64,000 bases of DNA. It comes from Wukongibacter sp050859025. Lineage in GTDB: Bacteria > Bacillota > Clostridia > Peptostreptococcales > Caminicellaceae. Positions 32,598 to 40,771 of this stretch are shown piece by piece; position 1 is the stretch's first letter; every line of letters begins with the position of its first letter. Where the stretch lies: assembly GCF_050859025.1 (NCBI RefSeq), contig NZ_CP138200.1, forward strand, positions 620,001-684,000, written 5' to 3'. The notes below the pieces were generated by a model. The model made no database searches. It saw nothing but the letters and a program-made list of their open reading frames with translations, and had not been told where the DNA came from. The translations under genes and the position numbers were made by a program.

Positions 32598-33392
32598 ATG
32601 CGTGCACTTTGGACGGCTGCATCTGGAATGAAAGCTCAACAGCTTAATCTTGATACTATTTCAAATAACCTTGCAAATGTAAGTACTGTTGGATTTAAAA
32701 AGCAAAGAATCGAGTTCAAGGATCTTATGTATGAAAAATTGAGAACGACAGATTTTAATGAAGGAGAAGGTAAGCCAGTTAACCTTGAAGTGGGTCATGG
32801 AGTAATGCCTTCTGCTACGGTGAGATCTTTTACTTCTGGGAGCTTTGAACAAACTAATAATGAATTGGATGTTGCAATAGATGGGGATGGATTCTTTGTT
32901 GTAAGAGATGAAAATGATAATTTGTTATTTACAAAGGATGGAACCTTTAAATTAAGTGTTGATGATGGTGAAGCTAGAATAACAACTTCTGATGGATATT
33001 TCCTTCAATCTGATGCAGGTGATGTAGAGCTTGGTGAAGATGTGGCAGAAATAACCATAGATGCGAATGGTTCAATATACGTAAAAAGAAGCGATAGTGA
33101 TGAAGTAGAAGATTTAGGGGATCAACTAATGATAGTAAAATTTCCTAATCCAGCAGGACTTGAGAACATAGGGAAGAATCTATTTAAAGAAACAACTGCT
33201 TCGGGAGAATATGTAGAATCATTTGAAGGAGACGGCGGAGAAATTCTCCAAGGATTTCTTGAAACGTCAAATGTTCAGGTGGTTGAGGAAATGATAAAGT
33301 TGATTACAGCTCAAAGAGCCTATGAGATTAACTCAAAGTCTATCCAAACCTCGGATGAGATGCTACAAATGGCCAACAATTTGAGAAGATAA
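32598..33392 (+). CDS. flgG: Flagellar distal rod protein FlgG
   Basis: A 264-residue rod protein of normal length. N terminus MRALWTAASGMKAQQLNLDTISNNLANVSTVGFKKQRIEFKDLMYE, middle QTNNELDVAIDGDGFFVVRDENDNLLFTKDGTFKL, and C terminus GFLETSNVQVVEEMIKLITAQRAYEINSKSIQTSDEMLQMANNLRR are all textbook FlgG. Translated from ATG 32598 after GAGGAGGA. It is separated from the FlhO-like gene by a family B repeat and is followed closely by the rod-binding protein gene. Confidence 0.94.
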   Translation: MRALWTAASGMKAQQLNLDTISNNLANVSTVGFKKQRIEFKDLMYEKLRTTDFNEGEGKPVNLEVGHGVMPSATVRSFTSGSFEQTNNELDVAIDGDGFFVVRDENDNLLFTKDGTFKLSVDDGEARITTSDGYFLQSDAGDVELGEDVAEITIDANGSIYVKRSDSDEVEDLGDQLMIVKFPNPAGLENIGKNLFKETTASGEYVESFEGDGGEILQGFLETSNVQVVEEMIKLITAQRAYEINSKSIQTSDEMLQMANNLRR

Positions 33393-33444
33393 AGTAGCTC
33401 GTAGCTGACAGCAGATGACCATATTAGCTAGGAGGAATGTGCTA

Positions 33445-33786
33445 ATGAAGATAAATAATAATTTATTGGAATATAGTTTAAATAATGCTAAACAAGTATC
33501 TAATGAGCAGAAAACAGATGATTTTAAGAAGATATTAGAGTCAGCAAAGTCCTCTAATGATGATGAAAAATTACAAGCTACATGCAAACAATTTGAATCT
33601 ATGCTTTTAAATATGCTAATGAAAAGCATGAGAAAGACAGTTGTAGATGGAGGATTAATTGAAAAAAGCCATGCTAGGGAAATGTTTGAAGGTATGCTTG
33701 ACGAAGAAATAGCAAAGGAAGCGTCCAAAGAAAAAGGAATAGGATTAGCGGAGCTGATGTATAAACAGTTATCAAAGGGTGTATAA
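33445..33786 (+). CDS. FlgJ N-terminal-type rod-binding protein
   Basis: A 113-residue protein matching the rod-binding (FlgJ N-terminal) domain without the peptidoglycan hydrolase domain. The core KLQATCKQFESMLLNMLMKSMRKTVVDGGLIEKSHAREMFEGMLDEEIAKEASKEKGIGLAELMYKQL is the family signature (FESMLLxMLMKSMRKT, FxxMLDEEIA). It acts as a cap or scaffold for rod assembly. ATG 33445 follows AGGAGGAATGT; an in-frame upstream ATG 30 bases earlier would start in front of that site. It lies 52 bases after flgG, probably in the same transcript. Confidence 0.9.
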   Translation: MKINNNLLEYSLNNAKQVSNEQKTDDFKKILESAKSSNDDEKLQATCKQFESMLLNMLMKSMRKTVVDGGLIEKSHAREMFEGMLDEEIAKEASKEKGIGLAELMYKQLSKGV

Positions 33787-33825
33787 TAATGGCTAGTTGT
33801 TAGTAAAATATTAATAGAGTATTCA

Positions 33826-34061
33826 TATATAGGGATTCAAGTAGAGACTTTAATTTATACATATCCAAAACTCCCAGAAACGCTGAGTATTTGTACATGT
33901 ATAAATTAAGTTCTACTATTTGAATCCTATATAATTAAAAATGGTAACTGTGTATTATAGAGATTCAAGGAAAACTATTAATTTATACACTTCGAGGACT
34001 TTCAGTATTATGAATTATTTCGATATACATAAATTAGGTTTTGCTATGGGAACTCTATGTA
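33826..34061. repeat. Two family B repeats, copies 6 and 7, upstream of fabZ
   Basis: Copy 6 (33826-33933) has arms TTTATACATAT / ACATGTATAAATT and an ACTCCC..GCTGAG loop. Copy 7 (33954-34061) is diverged in its loop (CACTTCGAGGACTTTC) but keeps ATTATAGAGATTC and GGAACTCTATG ends. Copy 7 ends four bases before the fabZ ribosome binding site. Confidence 0.68.
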
Positions 34062-34079
34062 GAAAAAGGAGTGGACCAA

Positions 34080-34511
34080 GTGTTAGATAGTATAGAAATA
34101 CAAAATATCATACCCCACAGGTATCCTTTCCTGTTTGTGGATAAAATCATAGAGATGGAACCAGGAAAAAAAGCAATAGGCTTGAAAAATTTGACTATAA
34201 ACGAGTACTTTTTTCAAGGACATTTTCCAGGAGCTCCGATAATGCCAGGAGTAATTCAATTAGAGGCATTGGCTCAAGTTGGAGCTGTATCAGTTTTATC
34301 TATGGAAGAGTTTAAAGGAAAATTAGCACTGTTCACTGGTGTAGATAATGTAAAGTTTAGAAGACAGGTCGTACCTGGTGATACACTTAGACTTGAGGTG
34401 GAGATGGTTAGCTTTAGAAGAGGAATAGGGAAAGGTGAGGCAGTAGCATATGTAGGTGATGAAGTTACGTGTAAGGCTACGATAAAGTTTGCTATTGTGG
34501 ATAAAGAATAG
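34080..34511 (+). CDS. fabZ: 3-hydroxyacyl-ACP dehydratase FabZ
   Basis: Dehydrates 3-hydroxyacyl-ACP in fatty acid elongation. The 143-residue hot-dog-fold protein shows IIPHRYPFLFVDKI, the active-site helix with His and Glu in FFQGHFPGAPIMPGVIQLEALAQVGA, and DNVKFRRQVVPGDTL. An in-frame TTG at 34041 would add 13 residues that come from the family B repeat; GTG 34080 with AAGGAG eight bases before is preferred. The gene occupies the same place (after the flagellar rod genes) as ywpB/fabZ in B. subtilis. Confidence 0.93.
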   Translation: MLDSIEIQNIIPHRYPFLFVDKIIEMEPGKKAIGLKNLTINEYFFQGHFPGAPIMPGVIQLEALAQVGAVSVLSMEEFKGKLALFTGVDNVKFRRQVVPGDTLRLEVEMVSFRRGIGKGEAVAYVGDEVTCKATIKFAIVDKE

Positions 34512-34557
34512 GAATATTGAAGATTAAAAAATTGATATAGAGCTATAATGATAAATG

Positions 34558-34650
34558 AGTCTTGGGAGGAATTCCCAAGATTTTTTATTGAAATCATTTT
34601 TCGAAGAAAAATTTAACCAAAACTCGGGGGCAATATCCCCGAGTTTTATT
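34558..34650 (+). terminator. Two tandem terminators after fabZ
   Basis: TCTTGGGA (34560-34567) / TCCCAAGA (34573-34580) then TTTTTTATT, and AACTCGGGG / CCCCGAGTT (34621-34645) then TTATTATTTT. They separate the core-genome block from the polysaccharide locus. Confidence 0.82.
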
Positions 34651-34796
34651 ATTTTGTCAAAAATTTAAAGGAGGAGTCTTAGCTAAGAATATATTACAAG
34701 GCCTTATAAACTATAAAAAATAGCGATAAATTCACAAACTAGTCGAAGTTTAGTTTAAATATAATAATTTTGTTGCAAATTTGTGGAAAATGCTTC

Positions 34797-34825
34797 TTGA
34801 AAATGGTAATAATTATAAATATCAT
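34797..34825 (+). promoter_or_regulatory. Candidate promoter of the polysaccharide locus
   Basis: TTGAAA (34797-34802), 17-base spacer, TATCAT (34820-34825), about 70 bases before the first gene. The rest of 34650-34895 is AT-rich without visible structure. Confidence 0.45.
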
Positions 34826-34895
34826 AGAATTAATAGAAATCGTTATATAAAGATTTTGAATATTAAAAAATACTTAACAGAAAGGACGAAAAGCT

Positions 34896-35597
34896 ATGGA
34901 TGCGAAAGAATATGAGGTTGGTCTACGAGAATACTTTCAAATAGTAAGAAAAAGAGTTTGGATTATAGTTCTGGCAACAGTCATAGCAGTATCCCTAAGT
35001 GGTATATTAAGCTACTATGTGTTGCAGCCTATATATGAAGCTTTTACTACGCTTATAGTAAGCAAACCAAGTGATGAGGAAGCCATAATACAATACTCTG
35101 ATGTATTGTTAAGTCAGAAATTAGTTAAAACCTATGGTGAAATATTGAAGAGCAGGAATGTTTCAAATCAAGTAATAGAAAATCTTCGTTTAAATATATC
35201 GTCAGAGCAGCTAAAACAAAAAGTAACTATTACACCTGTAAATGATACCGAAATAGTTCAAATAAAAGTTATGGATATAAATCCTGAGCTTGCTCAAAGT
35301 ATAGCAAATGAACTTGCTGAAGTTTTTATAAAGGATGTAAAACGAATTATGAATATAGAGAACGTTCAAGTTATTGATAGAGCAGAAATTCCTTTAGAGC
35401 CTTCTAAGCCAAAACCAAGATTAAATATGATAATAGGAGGGGTTCTGGGAATCATAGTTGGATTAGGTATTATATTTTTGTTGGAATATTTAGACAACAC
35501 AATAAAAACATCGGATGATATTGAGAAGTATCTTGCTCTAAATGTTCTTGGAACAATACCTTACATAGATAAAAAAGCGAAAAAGTCAAAAGTATAG
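34896..35597 (+). CDS. Wzz/YveK-family polysaccharide chain-length regulator and kinase activator
   Basis: A 233-residue membrane protein with two transmembrane helices (about residues 19-41 and 175-198) enclosing an extracellular domain, and a short cytoplasmic tail. The proline-rich segment PLEPSKPKPRLNMIIGGVLG before the second helix is the Wzz signature. In Gram-positives such proteins (CapA, YwqC) control chain length and activate the tyrosine kinase encoded next, which follows after 15 bases. ATG after AGAAAGGACG. It is the first gene of the exopolysaccharide locus. Confidence 0.92.
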   Translation: MDAKEYEVGLREYFQIVRKRVWIIVLATVIAVSLSGILSYYVLQPIYEAFTTLIVSKPSDEEAIIQYSDVLLSQKLVKTYGEILKSRNVSNQVIENLRLNISSEQLKQKVTITPVNDTEIVQIKVMDINPELAQSIANELAEVFIKDVKRIMNIENVQVIDRAEIPLEPSKPKPRLNMIIGGVLGIIVGLGIIFLLEYLDNTIKTSDDIEKYLALNVLGTIPYIDKKAKKSKV

Positions 35598-35612
35598 ATT
35601 GGAGTTGTAACT

Positions 35613-36305
35613 ATGAGTTTAAATAAATTGATATCCTTAAATAATCCCAAATCTCTTATTTCAGAAGCCTATAGAACACTAAGAACTAATGTCCAATTTT
35701 CAGGTGTTGACAAAAATATAAAGTCTATAGCAATAACCAGCTTTAATGCAGAAGAGGGAAAGACTACAACTATATCCAATTTAGCAATAATGATGGCCAG
35801 GGCAGATAAAAGGGTTTTATTAATTGATGCTGATTTAAGGAGACCTAAAATACATGAGTATTTTGAAATGAACAATATAAGCGGCCTTACAAATGCCCTG
35901 ATTTTAAATCAACCTCTCAAAAGTATTAGAAAAAAAAGTAAGGTAAAGGGATTGGATATATTAACATCAGGACCTAAACCACCAAATCCATCAGAAATTT
36001 TGGACTCAAATGCTATGAAGATATTGATTAGTCAAGCTGAGGAAGAATATGATAGAATTTTATTAGACTCACCACCTATAGGAGCAGTAACTGATCCTGC
36101 TATACTATCAGTTATAGTTGATGGTACTATATTGGTAATTAACCATGGAAAGACCAGCATTGATGAAGCTAAAAGAGCAAAGCTTCTATTAGAAAATGTA
36201 AATGCGAATATTTTAGGAGTAGTACTTAATAAAATCCCGAAGAATAGTAAAGGATATTACAATAATTATTATCATCAAAACTATTATGCAGAAGGAAAGT
36301 GCTAA
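35613..36305 (+). CDS. CpsD/CapB/YwqD-family protein tyrosine kinase
   Basis: Cytoplasmic bacterial tyrosine kinase, 230 residues. It shows a Walker A variant (FNAEEGKTTTISNLA), Walker A' (VLLIDADLRRPKIHEYF) and Walker B (DRILLDSPPIGAVTD). The C terminus is a tyrosine cluster (GYYNNYYHQNYYAEGKC) of autophosphorylation sites. It needs the membrane partner encoded just upstream for activity, and the phosphatase encoded downstream reverses it. Its end is separated by 25 bases from that gene. The trio is the same as ywqCDE of B. subtilis and cpsBCD of streptococci. Confidence 0.94.
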   Translation: MSLNKLISLNNPKSLISEAYRTLRTNVQFSGVDKNIKSIAITSFNAEEGKTTTISNLAIMMARADKRVLLIDADLRRPKIHEYFEMNNISGLTNALILNQPLKSIRKKSKVKGLDILTSGPKPPNPSEILDSNAMKILISQAEEEYDRILLDSPPIGAVTDPAILSVIVDGTILVINHGKTSIDEAKRAKLLLENVNANILGVVLNKIPKNSKGYYNNYYHQNYYAEGKC

Positions 36306-36330
36306 TTTCCTAAAAAAGGGGAGAAGTAAT

Positions 36331-37131
36331 ATGATAGATATTCATTGCCATATACTTCCCTATGTAGATGATGGTGCAAAGCATATGGACGAAGCAGTAC
36401 AGATGGCAAGAATAGCATATGAACAAGGTATAAAAAAGATAGTAGCAACTCCACACTATATTGAAGATGGTGAATACCTTTCGGTGAGAATAGATAAAAA
36501 AGTTGAGAGACTTAACTATGTATTAAAGCAAAAAAAAATAGAGTTAGAAGTTCTTGTAGGAAATGAAGTCTTTATAACGCCTAATTTGCCTTCCTTAATA
36601 AAATCTAGAAAAATTAATACCATAAATCAAACTCAGTACTTGCTTATAGAGTTTCCACTATTTAGTCTACCCAATTATATAGAAAATGTGATATTTGAGT
36701 TGAAGCTTATAGGAATAGTTCCAATAATTGCTCATCCCGAAAGATATAGATTCATATCAGAAAACCCTAATGTGTTAATAAAATATATTGATATAGGAGT
36801 GTTATGTCAAATAAATAGTGGAAGTATCATAGGTGACTATGGTAAGGCGATAATGGAAGCTTCTCTAAATTTGATAAAACACGACATGGCTCATGTGGTT
36901 GCAAGTGATGCTCATTCTATGAAGGGAAGAAGTCCAAGGCTTAAGATAGCCTATGAGAAAGTTCAAAAACTATATGGAGAAGAAAAAGCCAAAGAGTTAT
37001 TTTATGTTAATACTAGAAAAATTGTAGAGGGAAAAGATCTAAATATTTCTATACCTAAAAGAATAAAGAGAAAGGATGGAGTAAAAAAGCTTTTAGATAT
37101 TTTCAAGTTAAATTCCAAAAAAATTCAATAA
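36331..37131 (+). CDS. CpsB/YwqE-type metal-dependent tyrosine phosphatase
   Basis: A 266-residue PHP-superfamily phosphatase that dephosphorylates the CpsD/YwqD kinase and thereby controls polymer output. The metal motifs are visible: N-terminal IDIHCHILPYVDDGAKHMDEAVQMA (H-x-H), VATPHYIEDGEYL, GNEVFI, IIAHPERYRF and the C-terminal VASDAHSM. ATG 36331 follows AAGGGGAGAAG; the longer in-frame start would overlap the kinase gene. A terminator hairpin follows, so kinase, activator and phosphatase form a closed operon. Confidence 0.94.
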   Translation: MIDIHCHILPYVDDGAKHMDEAVQMARIAYEQGIKKIVATPHYIEDGEYLSVRIDKKVERLNYVLKQKKIELEVLVGNEVFITPNLPSLIKSRKINTINQTQYLLIEFPLFSLPNYIENVIFELKLIGIVPIIAHPERYRFISENPNVLIKYIDIGVLCQINSGSIIGDYGKAIMEASLNLIKHDMAHVVASDAHSMKGRSPRLKIAYEKVQKLYGEEKAKELFYVNTRKIVEGKDLNISIPKRIKRKDGVKKLLDIFKLNSKKIQ

Positions 37132-37177
37132 AGCTCTAAAAGATCAACTTACAGCCTTTTATAGGAAAAAAGCTAGA

Positions 37178-37217
37178 AGAAAATCAGATGTTTTTTAAGA
37201 ACATCTGATTTTTTTTG
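37178..37217 (+). terminator. Terminator after the kinase-phosphatase operon
   Basis: AAATCAGATGTT (37181-37192) / AACATCTGATTT (37200-37211), then TTTTTTG. Confidence 0.85.
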
Positions 37218-37262
37218 TAAATATATACAATAATACAGCATAAATATATTAAGCAAATAAGT

Positions 37263-37372
37263 TATATAGAGTTCATATAGTAAAACTTAATTTATACATA
37301 TTAAAATACTCAATGCTTCTGGGAGTTTTTGATGTGTATAAATTAATAGCTTTACTTGAATCTCTATATAGA
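37263..37372. repeat. Family B palindromic repeat, copy 8
   Basis: TATATAGAGTTCATATAG ... TTGAATCTCTATATA with inner arms TTTATACATATTAAAA / TTTTGATGTGTATAAATT and ACTCAATGCTTCTGGGAG loop. Immediately followed by copy 9; both share the first 50 bases almost exactly. Confidence 0.75.
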
Positions 37373-37547
37373 GTTCATATAGTAAAACTTAATTTATACA
37401 TATTAAAATACTCAATGCCTTTAAAAATTTTTTATATATATAAATTAAATTCTATATTTCAATTTAGTGATAATTTTTAAAAGGACGGCATATGAATATA
37501 TTAATTAATATGCATGTCCATATATAGCTCTATTTGAATCTCTATAA
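37369..37547. repeat. Family B palindromic repeat, copy 9, with inserted palindrome
   Basis: The left part repeats copy 8 (TATAGAGTTCATATAGTAAA..., 37369-37450) and the right end GCTCTATTTGAATCTCTATA lies at 37527-37547. Between them is extra DNA including GGACggCATAT ... ATATGcatGTCC (37483-37520), a separate palindrome. So this copy is about 70 bp longer than the others. Confidence 0.6.
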
Positions 37548-37610
37548 AAATCAAAAAAATTAGAAAAATTCAAGTTTTAATTAGTAATATTTGTCAATAA
37601 TATATTTAAA

Positions 37611-37653
37611 TAAAAAATCTTTCACAATCATGATAGAGTGGAGATTTTTTTTA
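37611..37653 (+). terminator. Terminator-like hairpin upstream of the sugar transferase gene
   Basis: AAAAATCTTTCAC pairs with GAGTGGAGATTTTT around AATCATGATA, followed by T-rich sequence. It lies about 120 bases before the next gene and could attenuate the large operon or end a short leader transcript. Confidence 0.6.
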
Positions 37654-37771
37654 GGAAAATTAATAGTTTTTAAGTCTGAGAGAAAAAAATTTATAAATAT
37701 TAAATCCTATATGGTTAGGGGAAAAGGTACAGTTATATTCCATTTACAAATTTATTAGGAGGGCTACTTGA

Positions 37772-38443
37772 ATGTTAAAGGCTAAACCAATAAATGTAGA
37801 AAAGTATTTCAATGACAAAGCTATATATCTAGAAAACAATATGGTAGAAAAAGGACAAAATAGTGATAAATATAAAAATATAAAAAGATTAATGGATATA
37901 ATTTTATCAATTATTGGTTTAATTATAGGAATTCCATTGGTGATAATTTTCGGCATAGCCATTAAGATAGAAACTCATGGACCAATTATATTTACACAAG
38001 AAAGAGTTGGAATGAATGGAAGACATTTTAAGATATATAAGCTGAGGTCAATGTATTATGATGCTGAAAAGAATGGTGCAAGATGGGCATGCAAGAATGA
38101 TCCCCGAATAACAAGAATTGGAATGATTATGAGAAAAACTAGAATCGATGAAGTGCCACAGCTTATTAATATACTAAAGGGAGATATGAGCATAGTTGGA
38201 CCTAGGCCAGAAAGACCACAGTTTACAATAGAATTTAACAAAGAAATTCCAGGATTCATTAATAGATTAACAGTTAAGCCAGGTTTAACTGGATGGGCTC
38301 AAGTAAATGGAGGTTATGAAAGTACTCCAGAACAAAAACTAAAATCAGATATGTACTATATAAAAAATAGAAGTATAGTATTAGATTTGATAATAATATT
38401 AAGAACAGTTGGCATAGTATTAACTGGATATGGAGCAAGGTGA
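37772..38443 (+). CDS. Initiating sugar transferase (polyprenyl-phosphate phosphoglycosyltransferase)
   Basis: A 223-residue monotopic membrane phosphoglycosyltransferase that transfers a sugar-1-phosphate to undecaprenyl phosphate and starts each repeat unit. One hydrophobic re-entrant helix (about residues 40-63) precedes the catalytic domain with QERVGMNGRHFKIYKLRSM, the Asp/Glu catalytic region TRIDEVPQLINILKGDMSIVGPRPERP, and the C-terminal VKPGLTGWAQVNGGYEST. It lacks the extra N-terminal membrane domain of WbaP-type enzymes. Start ATG after AGGAGGG. First gene of a long run with short spacers up to the glycosyltransferase genes. Confidence 0.94.
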   Translation: MLKAKPINVEKYFNDKAIYLENNMVEKGQNSDKYKNIKRLMDIILSIIGLIIGIPLVIIFGIAIKIETHGPIIFTQERVGMNGRHFKIYKLRSMYYDAEKNGARWACKNDPRITRIGMIMRKTRIDEVPQLINILKGDMSIVGPRPERPQFTIEFNKEIPGFINRLTVKPGLTGWAQVNGGYESTPEQKLKSDMYYIKNRSIVLDLIIILRTVGIVLTGYGAR

Positions 38444-38460
38444 ATTAGGGGGGAATAAAT

Positions 38461-39414
38461 GTGAATATTTTAGTTACAGGTGGAGCAGGATTTATAGGAT
38501 CAAGCTTATCAGATAAGCTTATAGAATTAGGTCATAAAGTAAGCATAATAGATAATCTATCTACAGGAAAGATAGACAATGTAAATGGTAAGGCTAAATT
38601 ATACATAGCAAATATTGAAGATAAAAATATCAACAAAATATTTGAAAGAGAGAAATTTGATATTGTATATCATTTAGCTGCTCAGATAGATGTTCAAGAG
38701 TCTATTAATAACCCAGTATATGATGCGGATGTTAATATTTTAGGAACAATAAATATATTAGAAAATTTAAGAAGATATGGTGTAAGAAAAATTATTTATT
38801 CTTCGTCTGCTGCAATATATGGAGAACCAAAGTATCTGGGAATTGATGAAAAGCATCAAACTAATCCAGTATCCTATTATGGAATTTCCAAATATGTACC
38901 TGAGAACTATATAAAAGCCTATAGTAAGCTTTGGGATATAGACTATTCAATACTTCGCTATGCAAATGTTTATGGTATACGTCAAGCTCCAAAGGGAGAA
39001 GGCGGTGTAATATCGATATTTATGGATAGAATGTTTAAGAATAAACCAGTTATCATTTATGGCAATGGTTTTTCAACAAGAGATTTTATATATGTAGAAG
39101 ATGTAGTAGATGCAAATATAAAGGTACTAGATAAAGGGAATAGACATATATTTAATATTGGTACTGGAACAGCAACAAATATCAATACACTATATACTAC
39201 TATGAATAGAATCATGGATAAAGTTATAGAAGTTAACCATCAAAAAGAACGAAAAGGAGATATAATGCACTCTTACTTTAATTCAGAAAAGGCGAAAAAG
39301 GTGTTAGGGTGGGAAGCAAAGTATTCTTTAGAACAGGGTCTCACAAAGACAATAGGATATTATGAAACACAACTTGATAATTCTCTTGAATATGTTGCTA
39401 TCAGCACATCTTAA
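38461..39414 (+). CDS. NAD-dependent nucleotide-sugar epimerase (GalE-like)
   Basis: A 317-residue short-chain dehydrogenase of the extended UDP-sugar 4-epimerase group. It shows the NAD motif GGAGFIGSSL, the acidic end of strand 2 (IIDNLSTGK), HLAAQIDVQESINNP, the catalytic SSSAAIYG and Y-G-I-S-K (SYYGISKYVPENY), and RYANVYGIRQAPKGEGGVISIF. Likely interconverts UDP-Glc/UDP-Gal or the N-acetyl forms; substrate cannot be set. GTG start after GGGGGGAAT, 17 bases behind the sugar transferase. Confidence 0.9.
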   Translation: MNILVTGGAGFIGSSLSDKLIELGHKVSIIDNLSTGKIDNVNGKAKLYIANIEDKNINKIFEREKFDIVYHLAAQIDVQESINNPVYDADVNILGTINILENLRRYGVRKIIYSSSAAIYGEPKYLGIDEKHQTNPVSYYGISKYVPENYIKAYSKLWDIDYSILRYANVYGIRQAPKGEGGVISIFMDRMFKNKPVIIYGNGFSTRDFIYVEDVVDANIKVLDKGNRHIFNIGTGTATNINTLYTTMNRIMDKVIEVNHQKERKGDIMHSYFNSEKAKKVLGWEAKYSLEQGLTKTIGYYETQLDNSLEYVAISTS

Positions 39415-39444
39415 AACAAAGCTATACAGGGAGGAGGCAGAAAT

Positions 39445-40761
39445 ATGAAGAAAAAGATATGTATACTTGGCTTAGGATATATAGGATTACCAACATCTGC
39501 TATGTTTGCATCTCATGGACACGAGGTCATAGGAGTCGATATAAATAATCATGTTATTGATGCATTGAATAGGGGAGAAATAATTATAGAGGAACCCTAC
39601 TTAGATATATTAGTACAAGCAGCAGTTACATCAGGTAATTTAAGGGCGTATAAAGAGCCAAAGAAGGCAGATGTTTTTATCATAGCAGTACCAACCCCTT
39701 TAACAAAGGATCTAAAGGCCGATTTAGCATATGTAGAGAAGGCTACTGAAACGATATTACCATATTTGGAAAATGGAAATATAGTTGTTTTAGAATCAAC
39801 ATCTCCAACGGGAACAACAAAAGAATTAATAGCACCGATTTTAGAGAAGAGTGGCTTGAAAATAGGAGAAGAGTTATTTATTGGATACTCTCCTGAAAGG
39901 GTACTACCAGGACAAATCCTTATGGAATTAGTAAATAATAATCGAATAATTGGGGGCATTAACAGAAAATCAGCAGAAATGATTAGAGATGTTTATAAGA
40001 CCTTTGTAAAAGGAGAAATGTATCTGACAACAGCCACTACAGCTGAGATGTGCAAGATGATGGAGAATACCTTTAGAGATGTAAATATCGCATTGGCAAA
40101 TGAATTAGCGAAGATATGTGAAGAGATAGGGATAAATGCGTGGGAAGTAAGGGAGCTTGCTAACAAACATCCAAGAGTAGATATTCATAAGCCAGGACCA
40201 GGCGTTGGAGGCCACTGTCTAGCCGTAGATCCTTGGTTCATAGTGGATAAAGCACCTGAGTTTGCAAAAATAATTAAGCTTTCAAGAGTAACAAATAACT
40301 CAATGCCTAATCACGTTTTTAATAGAGTGGAAGAAATACTTAAGGATGTCCAAGAAGAAAAAAAAGTAACTATATTAGGTATTACTTATAAACCAAACAT
40401 TGATGATATAAGAGAAAGTCCGATTATAGAACTAATAGAGCTTTTAGAAGAAAGACAATATAAAATTTCTATAGTAGATCCATATATAAATGAATTTAAA
40501 TATCTACAAGAGGATATAAAGAAAGCTGTAAGAAACAGTGATCTATTAGTTCTAGCAGTAAATCACGATGAATTTAGGGCAATAAATTTTAGAGAAATTT
40601 ATAAAGAGATGAGAAGTAAGATTGTACTTGATACTAGAAATTTTTTTGATGAGTCGAGTATAAAGAAAGAGGGATTTAGCTATCATCTTCTAGGTAAAAA
40701 GTCAAGACAGTATTCAAAATCTATAGAAAATGCAATGAAGGAAATAGCAGCTGCGAAGTAG
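39445..40761 (+). CDS. wecC: UDP-N-acetyl-D-mannosamine dehydrogenase
   Basis: Oxidises UDP-ManNAc twice to UDP-ManNAcA with NAD+. The 438-residue protein has the N-terminal NAD domain (ICILGLGYIGLPTSAMFASHGHEVIGVDIN), the central domain with ESTSPTGTT, GYSPERVLPG and the catalytic Cys in GPGVGGHCLAVDPWF, and the C-terminal UDP-binding domain with ITYKPNIDDIRESP. The central motifs match WecC rather than UDP-glucose dehydrogenase. The matching 2-epimerase is encoded at 12821, outside this locus. Ribosome binding site GGGAGGAGG. Confidence 0.92.
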   Translation: MKKKICILGLGYIGLPTSAMFASHGHEVIGVDINNHVIDALNRGEIIIEEPYLDILVQAAVTSGNLRAYKEPKKADVFIIAVPTPLTKDLKADLAYVEKATETILPYLENGNIVVLESTSPTGTTKELIAPILEKSGLKIGEELFIGYSPERVLPGQILMELVNNNRIIGGINRKSAEMIRDVYKTFVKGEMYLTTATTAEMCKMMENTFRDVNIALANELAKICEEIGINAWEVRELANKHPRVDIHKPGPGVGGHCLAVDPWFIVDKAPEFAKIIKLSRVTNNSMPNHVFNRVEEILKDVQEEKKVTILGITYKPNIDDIRESPIIELIELLEERQYKISIVDPYINEFKYLQEDIKKAVRNSDLLVLAVNHDEFRAINFREIYKEMRSKIVLDTRNFFDESSIKKEGFSYHLLGKKSRQYSKSIENAMKEIAAAK

Positions 40762-40771
40762 GAGGTCTATC

